Source: Nitrospirota bacterium (GTDB lineage: Bacteria > Nitrospirota > Thermodesulfovibrionia > SZUA-242). Taken from it: DNA of 42,347 nt. Below, one piece after another: positions 26,801-35,900 of this stretch. The stretch lies in NCBI GenBank assembly GCA_003235715.1, contig QJVM01000026.1, forward strand, positions 1 through 42,347. Reading direction: 5' to 3'. The notes below the pieces were generated by a model. The model searched no databases. It was not told where the DNA came from and worked only from the letters and a program-made list of their open reading frames with translations. Position 1 is the stretch's first letter; each line of letters starts with the position of its first letter. The position numbers and the translations under genes are program-made.

Positions 26801-27009
26801 CAGATCCCTTCTTCCACCTCGGACGGGCTCGCTCCGGGATACTCTACGGAAACGCTGATCATGCCAAGGTCGAAATCGGGGAAGACCTCCTTCTTGAGGT
26901 CAAAGAGACTCAGGGTGCCGGCCACGAGAATGAACAGCATGAGCAGGTTGGCCGCCACGTGGTTGCCGGCAAACCAGCTGATGAAGTCAGACCGGTCCTC
27001 TTGCTTCAT
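23818..27009 (-). CDS. RND-family efflux pump, AcrB-type
   Basis: The protein has 1063 residues with 12 expected helices and two large periplasmic loops (about 45-335 and 565-870). The proton-relay aspartates D403/D404 in GIVVDDAIVVGEN are intact. The periplasmic loop starts with E-V-F-P-D-F-D and contains EYPGASPSEVEE, typical of the hydrophobe/amphiphile exporter family. It is the last gene of a tetR-OMF-MFP-RND operon and overlaps the adaptor gene by 4 bases. It probably exports hydrophobic compounds; the specific substrates are not visible. Confidence 0.95.
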   Translation of the reverse strand: MKQEDRSDFISWFAGNHVAANLLMLFILVAGTLSLFDLKKEVFPDFDLGMISVSVEYPGASPSEVEEGICVRIEEQIAGIEGLRSIQSRAVEGSGTVIVELERGTDMKKALDEVKAEVDRIVTFPEDAEEPVVVELSGAKQVINLVLYGDVPERTLKVLAEKVRADLTLREDISLVQIAGARDYQISVEVPEETLRRYGLTFTRVTEAVRNSSLDLPGGTIRTDAGEILVRTRGQRYTGPEFEDIVVLTRPDGSVVRLREIGKVIDGFDEESEILTRFDGMPAVMVQVFRVADQSALDVARAVHRYVDENRTAFPSGVQVDTWRDDSKILKSRMDLLIRNGRLGLLLVFACLTLFLDLRLAFWVTMGIPISFFGTFWLLPQLGVSINMISLFAFIICLGIVVDDAIVVGENIFSHWESGKPPLQAAIDGAREMLVPVTFAILTTVAAFAPLLFVEGGMGQIMRVVPIVVISVLGVSLLEAVTILPAHLSGLKKRHHRFRRIDRPSLAERYRRRFAHGLQHVVEGPYDWLLHRAVNWRYLTLACALTLLLAAVGVIQGGHIKFTFLPKVESDNVVARLSMPRGTSLAETKAVVQRLEDAARRLRESVNGEVAASGASPIEHVFSMVGTQSESRHGVAPSAGSHVGEVNIQLLDSEFRTLPSAEVAARWRELTGEIPDVESLTFTSSLFSAGNPIEVRISGDHFDTLKEVAGKVKHELAAYPGVSDISDTFRDGKLEMKLSLKPAARTLGLTLADLAKQVRQGYFGDEALRVQRGRDDMKVMVRYPESERRSLGDIENMRIRTTSGAEVPFSYVAEVDLGRGYAAITREERRRVVSVTADVDESVTTADEVLASIRTRGISKLEQDYPDLGFSFEGEQKSQRESMESLRRGFLIALIGIYALLAVPFRSYAQPVIVMLAIPFGIVGAILGHIMLGLSLSMLSMFGIVALSGIVVNDSLIMIDFINRARQKGEPLKDAIINSGKMRFRPIILTSFTTFFGLLPMILERSMQARFLIPMAVSLAFGVMVATGITLLMVPSAYMVLEDLLGVFRLSRAEPRAQGETRS

Positions 27010-28220
27010 GGGGTCCCTTGGGCCTCCCGGACCTTCATCCCGTCTGTTACGGCGTCGATCCGGGAGATAATGATCTCGTCTCCGTCCTCGAGGCCACCGG
27101 TCACAATAACCTCGTCTTCCGTGGCGCGGGCCACCTCCACGGGCCGAATCTGCAAGACTCCGGGTTGCCGGAAAACCCAGACCGTACCCTCTTCCCGCAG
27201 GGCGTACCTGGGTAGAACCGCGACGTTCTTCAGGGCTGTCCCCTGGATCCGTCCCTCGACAAACATGCCCACGGTCAGGGGCGCCCTGGCCTTGGGATGG
27301 GATTTCCCAAGATTGTACGGGTCCGGCACCTCCACCATTACGTTGACGAGGCGGCTTCCAGGGTCAATGGCACCGCCCGTTCGAATCACCTGTCCCGTCC
27401 ATTCGTGCATCTGTCCCCCGTAGGTCGCACGGACCAGGACCCTGGAGCCCTTCCGTGTCTTGCCGGTCGCTTGCTCCGAAACCGCGAACCAGCCCAGGTC
27501 CGCGTCCGGTACAGGAAACATGATTTCCACGCTGTCGGTTCCGTAAATCGTGGCGATGACCTTGCCGGGACTGACATACTGCCCCTCGTCCACCGACTCG
27601 GTCCGAACGCGGCCGCTGAAGGGGGCCCGGATGAAGGTTCGCTCCAGCGCCAGCCGGGCCTCCCGAAGTCGCGCCTCGGCCGCATCCCGATTGGCCTCCG
27701 CAAGCTTGCTCTGCGGGCCTCGAAAGAGGAGACTGTCGTCGGTCGGCGGGTCTCCGGTCGGGTTCATGCCTGCCCGGTTCACGAGTTCCCATTCCTGGCG
27801 CGCGATCTCGCCTTCCTTCTCCTCCCGCAACAATTCGAACTCGGCCCGGGCAACATCCGCCTGGGCCCGGGCCACCGCCAGCTCATAGTCCCGGGGGTCG
27901 ATTCTCACCAGGGTCTCGCCCTCCGCGACAAACCCGCCCTGGACCATGGAAGGGGAAAGCTCAACGACCCGACCCGCCACCTCCGGAATCAGGTCCACCT
28001 GGACCTTTGGAGCAACCGTACCAAAAACAGAGACTTCCACCTGCACGTCTGTAAGCCTTACAGGCTGTGTGCGCACAAGCAGGCCCGGCGCGGGCCGTTC
28101 CGTACGAACCGGTTCCTTCCTCAGCCGGACCAGGGCCCCGAATATCAGGACCCCGATTCCGAGAACCAGCAGGGGCAGAACAATCTTAAGGAGCGACTTC
28201 TTGCTCACCCGATCCTCCAT
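27006..28220 (-). CDS. RND membrane fusion protein
   Basis: The protein has 404 residues. An N-terminal helix (about 8-28) leads to VSVFGTVAPKVQVDLIPEVAGRVVEL (lipoyl half 1), a coiled coil (about 115-195), and the second lipoyl half RTFIRAPFSGRVRTESVDEGQYVSPG. The beta-barrel and membrane-proximal domains end with the EDGDEIIISR pattern. This is the periplasmic adaptor linking the RND pump to the outer-membrane factor encoded just upstream. Its stop overlaps the pump start by 4 bases. Confidence 0.94.
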   Translation of the reverse strand: MEDRVSKKSLLKIVLPLLVLGIGVLIFGALVRLRKEPVRTERPAPGLLVRTQPVRLTDVQVEVSVFGTVAPKVQVDLIPEVAGRVVELSPSMVQGGFVAEGETLVRIDPRDYELAVARAQADVARAEFELLREEKEGEIARQEWELVNRAGMNPTGDPPTDDSLLFRGPQSKLAEANRDAAEARLREARLALERTFIRAPFSGRVRTESVDEGQYVSPGKVIATIYGTDSVEIMFPVPDADLGWFAVSEQATGKTRKGSRVLVRATYGGQMHEWTGQVIRTGGAIDPGSRLVNVMVEVPDPYNLGKSHPKARAPLTVGMFVEGRIQGTALKNVAVLPRYALREEGTVWVFRQPGVLQIRPVEVARATEDEVIVTGGLEDGDEIIISRIDAVTDGMKVREAQGTP

Positions 28221-28301
28221 GAATATCTATAGTGCCCGGCCGCCGTGTCCGGCCCCCGGTCATTCCCCCGGGAGGACCGATCCCCTTTAAGCCTCCCGCG
28301 T

Positions 28302-29741
28302 TCACGGGTCTCCGTCACCGTTGCTTTCGGAGGATTCGAGGCCTGCCAGATTCCTTTCATGTTCCCAGTCCCCCCCAAGCGCCAGATGCAGCGCGACCCG
28401 GTTCAGAAAAAGGTTCCGCTCGTTCTCGATAAGCTCAACCTGGGCCACGTACAGGGCCCGCTCGGAATTGAGGGTTGGGATCAGGGAATCGAGTCCCCGA
28501 CTATAGCGTCCCCGCGAGCTGGAAAATGACTGTTCCGCCTCGTAAACGGAACGGACAAGCGCTTCGCGCCGTCCACGCAGCGTCTGCTCGGAGGCCAGCG
28601 CATCCTCTACCTCGGCCAAGGCCTGAAGCACGGCTTTCACGTAGGCCCGGGCCGCAGCCTGCAGCCTCGCCCGCGAAGCCTCCACCTCCGCCCTGTTCCG
28701 GCCGGCCTCGAAGACCGGTCCCGCCAGGTTGGCCGCAAGAGTCCACAGTTCGTTCTTCTTGAGGAACAGGTCCCCGAGTTCCTGGCTGCGATACCCGCCG
28801 GAAGCCGTCAGGGCCAGCCTCGGGAACAGGCCCGCACGCGCCACGCCGACCCTGGCGTTGGCCGCCATGATCCGGGACTCCGAGGCCCTGAGGTCAGGCC
28901 TGCGTCTCAGGAGCTCGGAAGGCAAGCCGGCCGGGATAAGGCCGGGGACATCAGGAGAAAGGTTTTCGGGAAGGGCCAGGTCCGAAGCAGGGTAGCGCCC
29001 CATCAGGATGTTCAGTCGGTGGCGGGCGCGCGACACCTCTCCCGAAAAGAAGGGAACCCGGGCCTCCGAGGCCGCAAGGTTCTGTCTCGCCAGGAACACA
29101 TCGAGGGCCGGAACAAGACCCGCGCCGTAACGGAACTCCACGAGAGCCAGACTCTGCCGGTTTGTCTCGACCGTTTTCAACGCCAGAAGACGCTGACGCT
29201 CGGAGAACACAAACCCCGTATAATTCCGGACCACATCCGCAACGAGGTTGTGATAAACGGTCAGGCGGTCCTCTTCCGTGGCCATGAGGTCCTGCAGGGA
29301 AGCCTCACGGGTATTCCGAATGCGGCCCCAGATATCGGGCTCATAGGAAAGATTAAGTCCGACCTGGAGAAGGTCGGTTTCGATTCCAGCCAGCTCGGAG
29401 CGCTCCGCAGATACCTGTCCGGCCGCGAAGGGAAAGAGCGGGGCACTGTTCTTCCGGAGGATAGCCCGGGCCTCGAGAACACGCGCTCCGGCCACACCCA
29501 GGTCGGGGTTCGCCCGCACGCTCTCTTCTACCAGTTCCTTGAGTTCCGGCCAGCCGAGGCCGGTCCACCACGCTTCCCCCGGAACGGCAACCGCCCCGGC
29601 CTCCGGGTCATGCACATAACCTTCCGCCGGGCTTTCCGGGGTCGGCGGACGGGAATAGTCCGGGGCCAGCGAGCAGGAAAGGGTCAGGGGGATTACCCAG
29701 ACATACAGTACATGCTTCAGTCCCGGGACGAGCCGTTTCAT
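28302..29741 (-). CDS. Outer-membrane efflux factor (TolC/OprM/NodT-type lipoprotein)
   Basis: The protein has 479 residues from ATG 29741, which overlaps the tetR stop by 4 bases; a longer frame upstream runs antisense-free inside tetR and lacks a signal. The signal peptide ends in the lipobox TLSC followed by SLAPDYSRP, the typical N-terminus of OprM/NodT lipoproteins. It has two structural repeats with the helices A-R-V-L-E-A-R-A-I-L-R and later R-I-M-A-A-N-A-R-V-G-V-A-R-A-G-L-F-P. It forms the outer-membrane channel for the adjacent RND pump. Confidence 0.93.
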   Translation of the reverse strand: MKRLVPGLKHVLYVWVIPLTLSCSLAPDYSRPPTPESPAEGYVHDPEAGAVAVPGEAWWTGLGWPELKELVEESVRANPDLGVAGARVLEARAILRKNSAPLFPFAAGQVSAERSELAGIETDLLQVGLNLSYEPDIWGRIRNTREASLQDLMATEEDRLTVYHNLVADVVRNYTGFVFSERQRLLALKTVETNRQSLALVEFRYGAGLVPALDVFLARQNLAASEARVPFFSGEVSRARHRLNILMGRYPASDLALPENLSPDVPGLIPAGLPSELLRRRPDLRASESRIMAANARVGVARAGLFPRLALTASGGYRSQELGDLFLKKNELWTLAANLAGPVFEAGRNRAEVEASRARLQAAARAYVKAVLQALAEVEDALASEQTLRGRREALVRSVYEAEQSFSSSRGRYSRGLDSLIPTLNSERALYVAQVELIENERNLFLNRVALHLALGGDWEHERNLAGLESSESNGDGDP

Positions 29742-30397
29742 CCCGGACCTCCGATACCCCTCAGCGAAAATTCCGTGATGTGACGGCTGATCCGGTCGAC
29801 GAAAGGCCGCGTGAACCGGCGCCCCGACATGAGGCTGATGACCTCGCGTGCGCGCAGGAAATGAATGATCTGGCCGATCACGCTCCCGATACAGAGGATC
29901 GCCTCGTCGCGGTTCAGGTCCGGTCGCGTCCTGCACAGGGCGTCGCAGAAAGCCCGCTGAACCGGAAGGATCATCTCCTCTGTTACCAGTTCAAACGCCG
30001 GTCCGGGTTGCGACACCTCCCGGAAAACCAGGTTCATGAAATGCGTCGAAGTCCGCGAAAAGTAAAGGTCCCGAATGAAATGGTCCACAAACGACCGAAC
30101 CAGTTCTTCCAGGGTCTGGGGTTCACCGCCGGCCGGCTGGCCCCGGATGGCCCGGAGACGCCCCTCGCGCAAGGCCGGAATCCGGCGTCTGAAGACCTCG
30201 AGGTAGAGGTTCCTCTTGCCCTGAAAATGATAGTTCACCGAAGCCACGTTGACGCCGGCAGCGCACGTGATATCGCGGACGACCGTTCCGGCGTATCCCC
30301 GTTCAGAGAAGAGAACTTCGGCCGCGTCCAGGATTCGGGCCCGGGTGGAGGCCTCCGAATCCGGCCGCTGTGAAGCGGTGTCGAGGGCAGGAGACAT
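29738..30397 (-). CDS. TetR/AcrR-family repressor of the efflux operon
   Basis: The protein has 219 residues. An N-terminal helix-turn-helix (about 18-66) contains ARILDAAEVLFSERGYAGT and the recognition part G-V-N-V-A-S-V-N-Y-H-F-Q-G-K. The C-terminal ligand domain resembles DUF1956/CerR-type regulators. It is the first gene of the efflux operon. A 14-bp palindrome covers its -35 region, consistent with autoregulation released by pump substrates. The start has a very short 5' leader and no clear ribosome binding site. Confidence 0.93.
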   Translation of the reverse strand: MSPALDTASQRPDSEASTRARILDAAEVLFSERGYAGTVVRDITCAAGVNVASVNYHFQGKRNLYLEVFRRRIPALREGRLRAIRGQPAGGEPQTLEELVRSFVDHFIRDLYFSRTSTHFMNLVFREVSQPGPAFELVTEEMILPVQRAFCDALCRTRPDLNRDEAILCIGSVIGQIIHFLRAREVISLMSGRRFTRPFVDRISRHITEFSLRGIGGPG

Positions 30398-30408
30398 GGT
30401 AAACGTAA

Positions 30409-30437
30409 GATTAAAACATCTGTTTGAAGCGCTTCAA
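30409..30437 (-). promoter_or_regulatory. tetR promoter with overlapping palindromic operator
   Basis: On the minus strand TTGAAG (30437-30432), a 17-nt spacer and TTAATC (30414-30409) form a promoter. A perfect palindrome TTGAAGCGCTTCAA at 30424-30437 covers the -35 box and is the likely TetR-family binding site. Confidence 0.6.
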
Positions 30438-30650
30438 GACCCTGGAAGCCCTTTGCACGCCCTCCGTGCAGGGCGGGCACGGGAACCGGTGTGACATTGG
30501 AAGAGGCAAACCAGTAAACTAGGCCCGTAGCGTCCCTTTCACAGGGTTCCACTTCAAAAGAGAAATTTGTTCTGTTCCGCTGGCCTTTGGCAGCCCGGAA
30601 AGGGATATCCCTAAAGACCCGACCTGTTCAGGGGCCCACCAATCGAAATC

Positions 30651-30812
30651 ATGAGAGAACTTGTTGTCTATGAGACGGAAGACGGCCATTGGGAGGCGAC
30701 CTACGATAAGCTTCCCGGATTCCGAGCCCAGGGCCGTAATCGTGACGAAGCACTGCAGCGGCTGCAGGAGGCCATTCGAATCTACGACCCGTGCCGCTGT
30801 GAGGACGATTGA
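30651..30812 (+). CDS. HicB-like small protein
   Basis: The reading frame encodes 53 residues: MRELVVYETEDGHWEATYDK, then LPGFRAQGRNRDEALQRLQEAI and a Cys-containing end (CRCEDD). The fold pattern (short beta strands, G-x-W-x-A, then the helix with D-E-A-L-x-x-L-x-E-A-I) is that of HicB-type proteins. It lacks the extra DNA-binding domain and no HicA toxin lies next to it. Its TGA overlaps the ATG of the following YkgJ-like gene (TGATG), so the two are translationally coupled. No clear ribosome site is visible before it. It may be an orphan ligand-binding or adaptor version of the fold. Confidence 0.72.
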   Translation: MRELVVYETEDGHWEATYDKLPGFRAQGRNRDEALQRLQEAIRIYDPCRCEDD

Positions 30813-31570
30813 TGGCGGACGAACGTCAAGGACCGGTCGCTCCTCCGGACGTCCTGCGGGATGCGGACCTCTTCCCCTTTCAATGCCGGAGGGATCTGCA
30901 ATGTTTTAATCGGTGCTGCCGAGACGTAAACATTTACCTGACCCCCATCGATATCGTGGAGATGAGGCGGGCCCTCGGGATGACCTCCTCCGAGTTTCTG
31001 CGGGAATATACGGTGCCCCTGTTTCCCCGTGAGGTCGGCCATCCCGTTATTGTTCTCAAGATGGGCGGTCCGGACAAAACGTGTGTCTTTGCCGGCAAGG
31101 AAGGATGCCGCCTCTATGAGGCGCGCCCGTGGTCCTGCCGGAGCTTTCCGCTGGATCCGGAGGATCAGCAGGACCCCGGCGGGCGCCAGTTTCGCCTGGT
31201 CAGAAGAAGCTTCTGCAAGGGGCTCGAGGAAGAGGCGACGGAGACGGTGGGCCAATGGCGTGAAAGCCAGGCCGTGGAACTTCACGAAGCCCTGAACAGT
31301 CTGTGGGCCACGGTAACGCATCATCCCGGGGTGGCGCGGGTGAACCTTCTCGAGGGAAGCGGGCGGGACATCTTCTTTCTCGGAAGTTACAATCCCGACG
31401 AATTCCGGAACATGGTGTTCAACACGGACTTTCTCCAGTATTTCGAGGTTGCCCCGGATACTCTTGAACGGGCCAGGAAAGACGACATCGAACTTCTTGG
31501 TCTCGCCTTCCGCTGGCTCCGAACCGTACTTTTCGGCGATGAAAGCCTGCCCAGGAAAAGGCCCCGTTGA
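30812..31570 (+). CDS. YkgJ-family cysteine-cluster protein
   Basis: The protein has 252 residues from ATG 30812. Cysteines form the YkgJ/UPF0153 metal-binding pattern: F-Q-C then C-F-N-R-C-C, and later TCVFAGKEGCRLYEARPWSCRSFPLD. They probably bind Zn or an Fe-S cluster. The family lies beside many pathways and its exact activity is unknown. A C-terminal extension of about 100 residues is unlike the minimal family. It is coupled to the HicB-like gene by stop-start overlap. Confidence 0.87.
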   Translation: MADERQGPVAPPDVLRDADLFPFQCRRDLQCFNRCCRDVNIYLTPIDIVEMRRALGMTSSEFLREYTVPLFPREVGHPVIVLKMGGPDKTCVFAGKEGCRLYEARPWSCRSFPLDPEDQQDPGGRQFRLVRRSFCKGLEEEATETVGQWRESQAVELHEALNSLWATVTHHPGVARVNLLEGSGRDIFFLGSYNPDEFRNMVFNTDFLQYFEVAPDTLERARKDDIELLGLAFRWLRTVLFGDESLPRKRPR

Positions 31571-31576
31571 GCTGAA

Positions 31577-31605
31577 GCAACAGCACGGGGTCCGGGGCGT
31601 ATAAT
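31577..31605 (+). promoter_or_regulatory. Candidate promoter for the zinc-ribbon/HEAT gene
   Basis: A perfect TATAAT (31600-31605) is preceded at 17 nt by GCAACA, a weak -35. It lies in the 133-nt gap after the YkgJ-like gene and about 100 nt before the ATG at 31704. Confidence 0.4.
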
Positions 31606-31703
31606 TGACATAGGACCCTAGAGGGGGCCGTCTGAATCAGAGGAAGCGTACTTGCAGAATCATCCATAACAAGACGGACCGACAGAAGACCAAGGAGCAA
31701 GAC

Positions 31704-32393
31704 ATGCCAGGCAAGACCAGACAGAAGGATTCAACAAAGCGGGCGCCGGATAATACCCTCAAGGCCGCCCGGAAGGAATACCAATGCCCACACTGCGGGA
31801 AGAGGATGAACAAATGGGAGGTGCCGCCTTTTAATTTCAGCGACGGACTCGGGTGGTGCACCGATCACCTGTATATTTGTTTCAACGACGAGTGCCGGTT
31901 TTTCACAAACAGTTGGGGACATATGGAGGAGCATTTCGGCCAGGAAATGGGGTACCGGTGCATGATCCACCCGGATTCAAACGAGGTGGGCGCCATACCC
32001 GCGGGCAGCGTGGACGCGATGAAGGGAAACATCCTGGATGAAATTCAGGAGGCCAAAGATGCTGAAAGCATCGCCCGCCGTAACGCCAACATGGCCCGTT
32101 TGACCGAGGCCTTCATGAACAGGGATCTCCCGGGTATCGTCGCAGTTCTCGAACAGGAGGAGGAATGGCCCAGTGTCCGGCTCAAGGCCGCCCAGCTTCT
32201 TGGAGACCTGGAGGACCTTGCCGCCATCGAACCCCTCATGAATATCGTCCCCTCCCACGAACCGGTAAAGAAAGCCGTGGAAGAGGCGGTCAAGAAGATT
32301 CACAAGGCCAACTTCACACGGGAATGCCCCCATTGCGCCGAGATTATCAAGCAGAGAGCAAAACTCTGCAAACATTGCGGCAAGGAAGTCTGA
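31704..32393 (+). CDS. Zinc-ribbon / HEAT-repeat protein
   Basis: The protein has 229 residues. An N-terminal zinc ribbon uses C28-x2-C31 (YQCPHCGKRM) and C59/C64 (YICFNDECRFF). The middle helical part (about 125-200) looks like one or two HEAT repeats (P-S-V-R-L-K-A-A-Q-L-L-G-D-L). A second zinc ribbon closes the chain (C208-x2-C211, C222-x2-C225, CPHCAEIIKQRAKLCKHCGK). It is probably a cytoplasmic scaffold or nucleic-acid/protein-binding protein. Function unknown. Confidence 0.82.
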   Translation: MPGKTRQKDSTKRAPDNTLKAARKEYQCPHCGKRMNKWEVPPFNFSDGLGWCTDHLYICFNDECRFFTNSWGHMEEHFGQEMGYRCMIHPDSNEVGAIPAGSVDAMKGNILDEIQEAKDAESIARRNANMARLTEAFMNRDLPGIVAVLEQEEEWPSVRLKAAQLLGDLEDLAAIEPLMNIVPSHEPVKKAVEEAVKKIHKANFTRECPHCAEIIKQRAKLCKHCGKEV

Positions 32394-32428
32394 GCTTTAT
32401 CTACGGGGGATGACAGGGGTCACGGAAT

Positions 32429-32755
32429 TCAGCCTGCCGGATACCCGGTGACCTCGGCCGAAAGGAGCTTCAGAAAATCTTCGGAGGCGATGGGCCTGCC
32501 GATGAGATAGCCCTGCAGGAAGTCGCACTCGAGGGCGGCCAGATATCCCAACGGATCCTCGGTCTCCACGCCTTCTGCAACCACCTTCAGGCCCAGCGTA
32601 TGGGCCATGGCCATGATACTTGCCGTAATGGCCGCATCCTCCCGGTCTCGCACGATGTTGCGAATGAAGGAACGGTTCACCTTGAGAGCATCGATGGGGA
32701 AATTCCTCAGATAACTGAGGGAAGAGTACCCGGCCCCAAAATCATCCACCGACAC
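32429..32755 (-). pseudogene. 3' remnant of an EAL (c-di-GMP phosphodiesterase) gene
   Basis: The last ~108 residues of an EAL domain remain: V-D-D-F-G-A-G-Y-S-S-L-S-Y-L-R, then ALKVNRSFI, VAEGVETEDPLGYLAALECDFLQGYLIG and R-P-I. The first half, with the catalytic E-x-L-x-R motif, is missing. Upstream of 32755 the frame stays open but the sequence is not EAL-like, with a random-looking arginine-rich composition. The break is 215 nt from the start of the divergent PAS kinase gene. It cannot be an active phosphodiesterase. Confidence 0.75.
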
Positions 32756-32969
32756 GGCTGCGGGATGCGCAGCCCCATTCCCGGCACACCGTTCTTTTGT
32801 GCGGCCTGACACCCTCTTTCTGACCGACGCCGACGTCGTTTGACAGGTCCTGCCCATAGTTCTATTCTTCATGGACATTGGCACAGGCGTCGTGCGGAGG
32901 CCGGACCTGTGTCGCATCTGCTAAACCACCGTTCCCGTAAGGACGAAAAGAGAGAGCAGACCCCGCCCC

Positions 32970-35900
32970 ATGCGCCCGGCCGAGGTTGCGAGGAAACCAG
33001 TGAGGAACTCGGAACACAAGGAAAAGCAGAAAGTCACCCGCACCGCCCGGAGGCCGCACCTGACGAACCCGGACGCACGCTACCGGGCCTTTATTGAGGG
33101 CTCGGCCGACGGGTTCGTCCTGTGCAACGACCAGGGCCGGATTCTTGAGGTCAACCAGGCCTATGTCAGGGCTTCAGGCTACACCCGGGACGAACTCATG
33201 GCCATGCATATTCAGGATCTCGAAGCCAGGGAGAATGCGGCTGAAACAACCGCCCACATAGAAAGAATCCGGAGGGAAGGCAGTGAAGTTTTCGAAACGT
33301 TCCATCGCTCCAAGGATGGAACCGTCTGGCCCGTAGAGGTCAGTTGTGCCTACGCCCCCCTGGAAGGGGGCCTCCTCTATTCCCATCTGCGGGATATCCG
33401 TCACCGGAAAAAGGCCGAGGAGGCGGTCCGTCTCAGCGAAAGGCGGCTCAGCCTTGCCATGCAGGCCACAAACCAGGGCTGGTTCGACATGAATGTCCAG
33501 ACCGGTGAGGTGCACGTCAGCCCGGAATACACGCGGATCCTTGGATACGAGCCGGCCGAGTTTAGCAGCAGCTTCGATACCTGGCTCGATAACGTGCATC
33601 CCGAGGATCAGGAGGCCGTTAAGGGCGTTTTCCTGGAATGCCTGAAGTCCGGAGAGACACAGATCATGGACTACCGGCGGCGGCACAAATCCGGCAACTG
33701 GGTATGGCTCCGCTCCATAGGCAAGGTGGTGGAATACGATACGCAGGGGAAGCCCGTGAGGATGACGGGCACCAACATCGACATCTCCGAGGCCAAGCAG
33801 AAAGAAGAGCAGCTCGTCGCATCGTACCAGCGGTTCGAGGCGGTCTTCAATCTGGTTCCCGACCCGACGACCATCACGGACGTTAACACCGGGGAGATCA
33901 TCGATCTTAATGAGGCCGCGGCCCAGTGGTTTGGGCTCTCCCGGCAAGAGGCCATGGGAAGGACAACCGCCGACGTCTTTGTATGGGAAAATCCGGGCGA
34001 CCGGGACCGCATGGTTCGCGAGATGAAGGCGATGGGACGCGTCGACGATATGACCTTCCGGCTAAGGCACCATAGCGGCGAAGTCCGGAATGTTCTCTTT
34101 TCATCCCGGTTCATTGAACTGAACGGCCGCCAGGTTCTGCTGTCACGTGCACACGATATCACGCCCATCAAGAGCGCGGAAATCCGTCTTCATGAAAGTG
34201 AGAAGAAATACCGGGAACTGGTGGAAAATGCCAACTCAATCATCCTCATGTGGGATGCAGAAGGCCGGGTCACCTTCTTCAACAGGTTCGCTCAGAGATT
34301 TTTTGGTTTTACGGAAGAGGAAATCCTTGGCAAGCATGTTGTCGGGACCATCGTGCCGGAAACGGAATCGGTTACCGGGCGTGATCTCGGACACCTGATG
34401 AGGGAAATCTGTGACGACCCGGATCGGTTCCAGGACAATGAGAATGAGAACATTACTCGGGACGGCCGCAGGGTCTGGGTTCGGTGGAGAAACCGGGCCA
34501 TTTTGGATCACGAGGGTCAGCCCGTGGGGGTCCTGTCCCTCGGAATTGATGAAACCAGCCGGAAACGCGCCGAAGAGGCCCTGCGGGAGAGCGAAGCCAT
34601 GCTCAGGCAATCCCAGTCCGTGGCACGGGTCGCCCATTATGTTTTCAACATTCCGGCGGAAAACTGGTCCAGTTCGGAAGTGCTGGATGAGGTCTTCGGC
34701 ATCGACCCCGAATACAGCCATACCGTGGAGGGCTGGCTGGAAATCGTCCATCCCGATCAGCGCAAGGAAATGCTCGACTACTTCACCACACAGGTGCTGA
34801 GGGACGGGAAACCGTTTGACCGAACGTATCGCATCGTACGCGTTTCAGACGGGTCCCCCCGATGGGTCCATGGCCTGGGAAATCTGGAATTTGACAACGA
34901 TGGCCGACCGGTGCGAATGTTTGGAACCATCCAGGACATCACGGAGCGGCGAAATATCGAGGACGCCCTGCGGGAGAGCGAGAACCGCCTGAACGTCATT
35001 CTCAATTCCGTCGATGCCTACATCTTCATCAAGGACTTGGATTACCGTTATACCTACGTGAACCGCAAGGTATGCGAACTCTTTAACCTTCCGAAAAATG
35101 AAATCCTGGGCAAGGGAGATGAGGCCTTCTTCTCTGAGGCATCGGTCAAGGAGGTTCGGCTCAGCGACACGCCGGTCATCGAACGCGGAGAGATCATAGC
35201 GAGGGAAGAGAGGTCCCTCACCGGTCCTGACAGCCGCTTGCGGGCTTATTGGGTGGTCAAGGTCCCGCTCCGGGATGATAGCGGCCAGATAACCGGCCTT
35301 TGCGGCATCTCAACGGACATCACCGATGTCAAGAATGCAGAAGAGGCCGTGCGGGAAAGCGAAGCCCGATTCAGGCAGATCGCGGAGACCATCAATGAGG
35401 TCTTCTGGGTGGGTTCGCCCGACTGGAACCAGGTCCACTATGTGAGCCCCGCCTACGAACAGGTGTGGGGACGCTCCTGCGCCAGTTTGTATGCCGAACC
35501 CCTTTCATGGCTGGACGCCGTCCACCCTGAGGATCGTGAAGCGGTTGTGGAGGCCGTGGCCATAAAGAGCCGGGGTGGAAAATTTGGGCCGGGCTTCCCG
35601 GACTACCGTGTGATGCGACCCGACGGAAGTACGAGGTGGATTCAGGCCAGGGTGTTTCCCGTAATGGATGAGGGGGGAAACGTGACCCGGGTCATTGGCG
35701 TGGCCCGGGACGTCACCGAACGCCATCTGCTCGAGGACGAGCGTCTGAAGGTCCAGAAACTCGAGGCCATCGGCACGCTGGCTGGCGGCATTGCCCACGA
35801 TTTCAATAACCTCCTCCAGGGCGTGTTCGGCTATATCTCCATCGCCAAGCTTTCCGAGAACGAGCCGCAAAAAGTCTCCCGAATGCTCGATGAAGCTGAA

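Noticed and set aside
24223-27423. A 1066-codon open frame on the plus strand
   Set aside because: It is exactly antisense to the RND pump and its adaptor. The translation is rich in His, Arg, Pro and Gly with no domain, as expected for the complement of GC-rich coding sequence.
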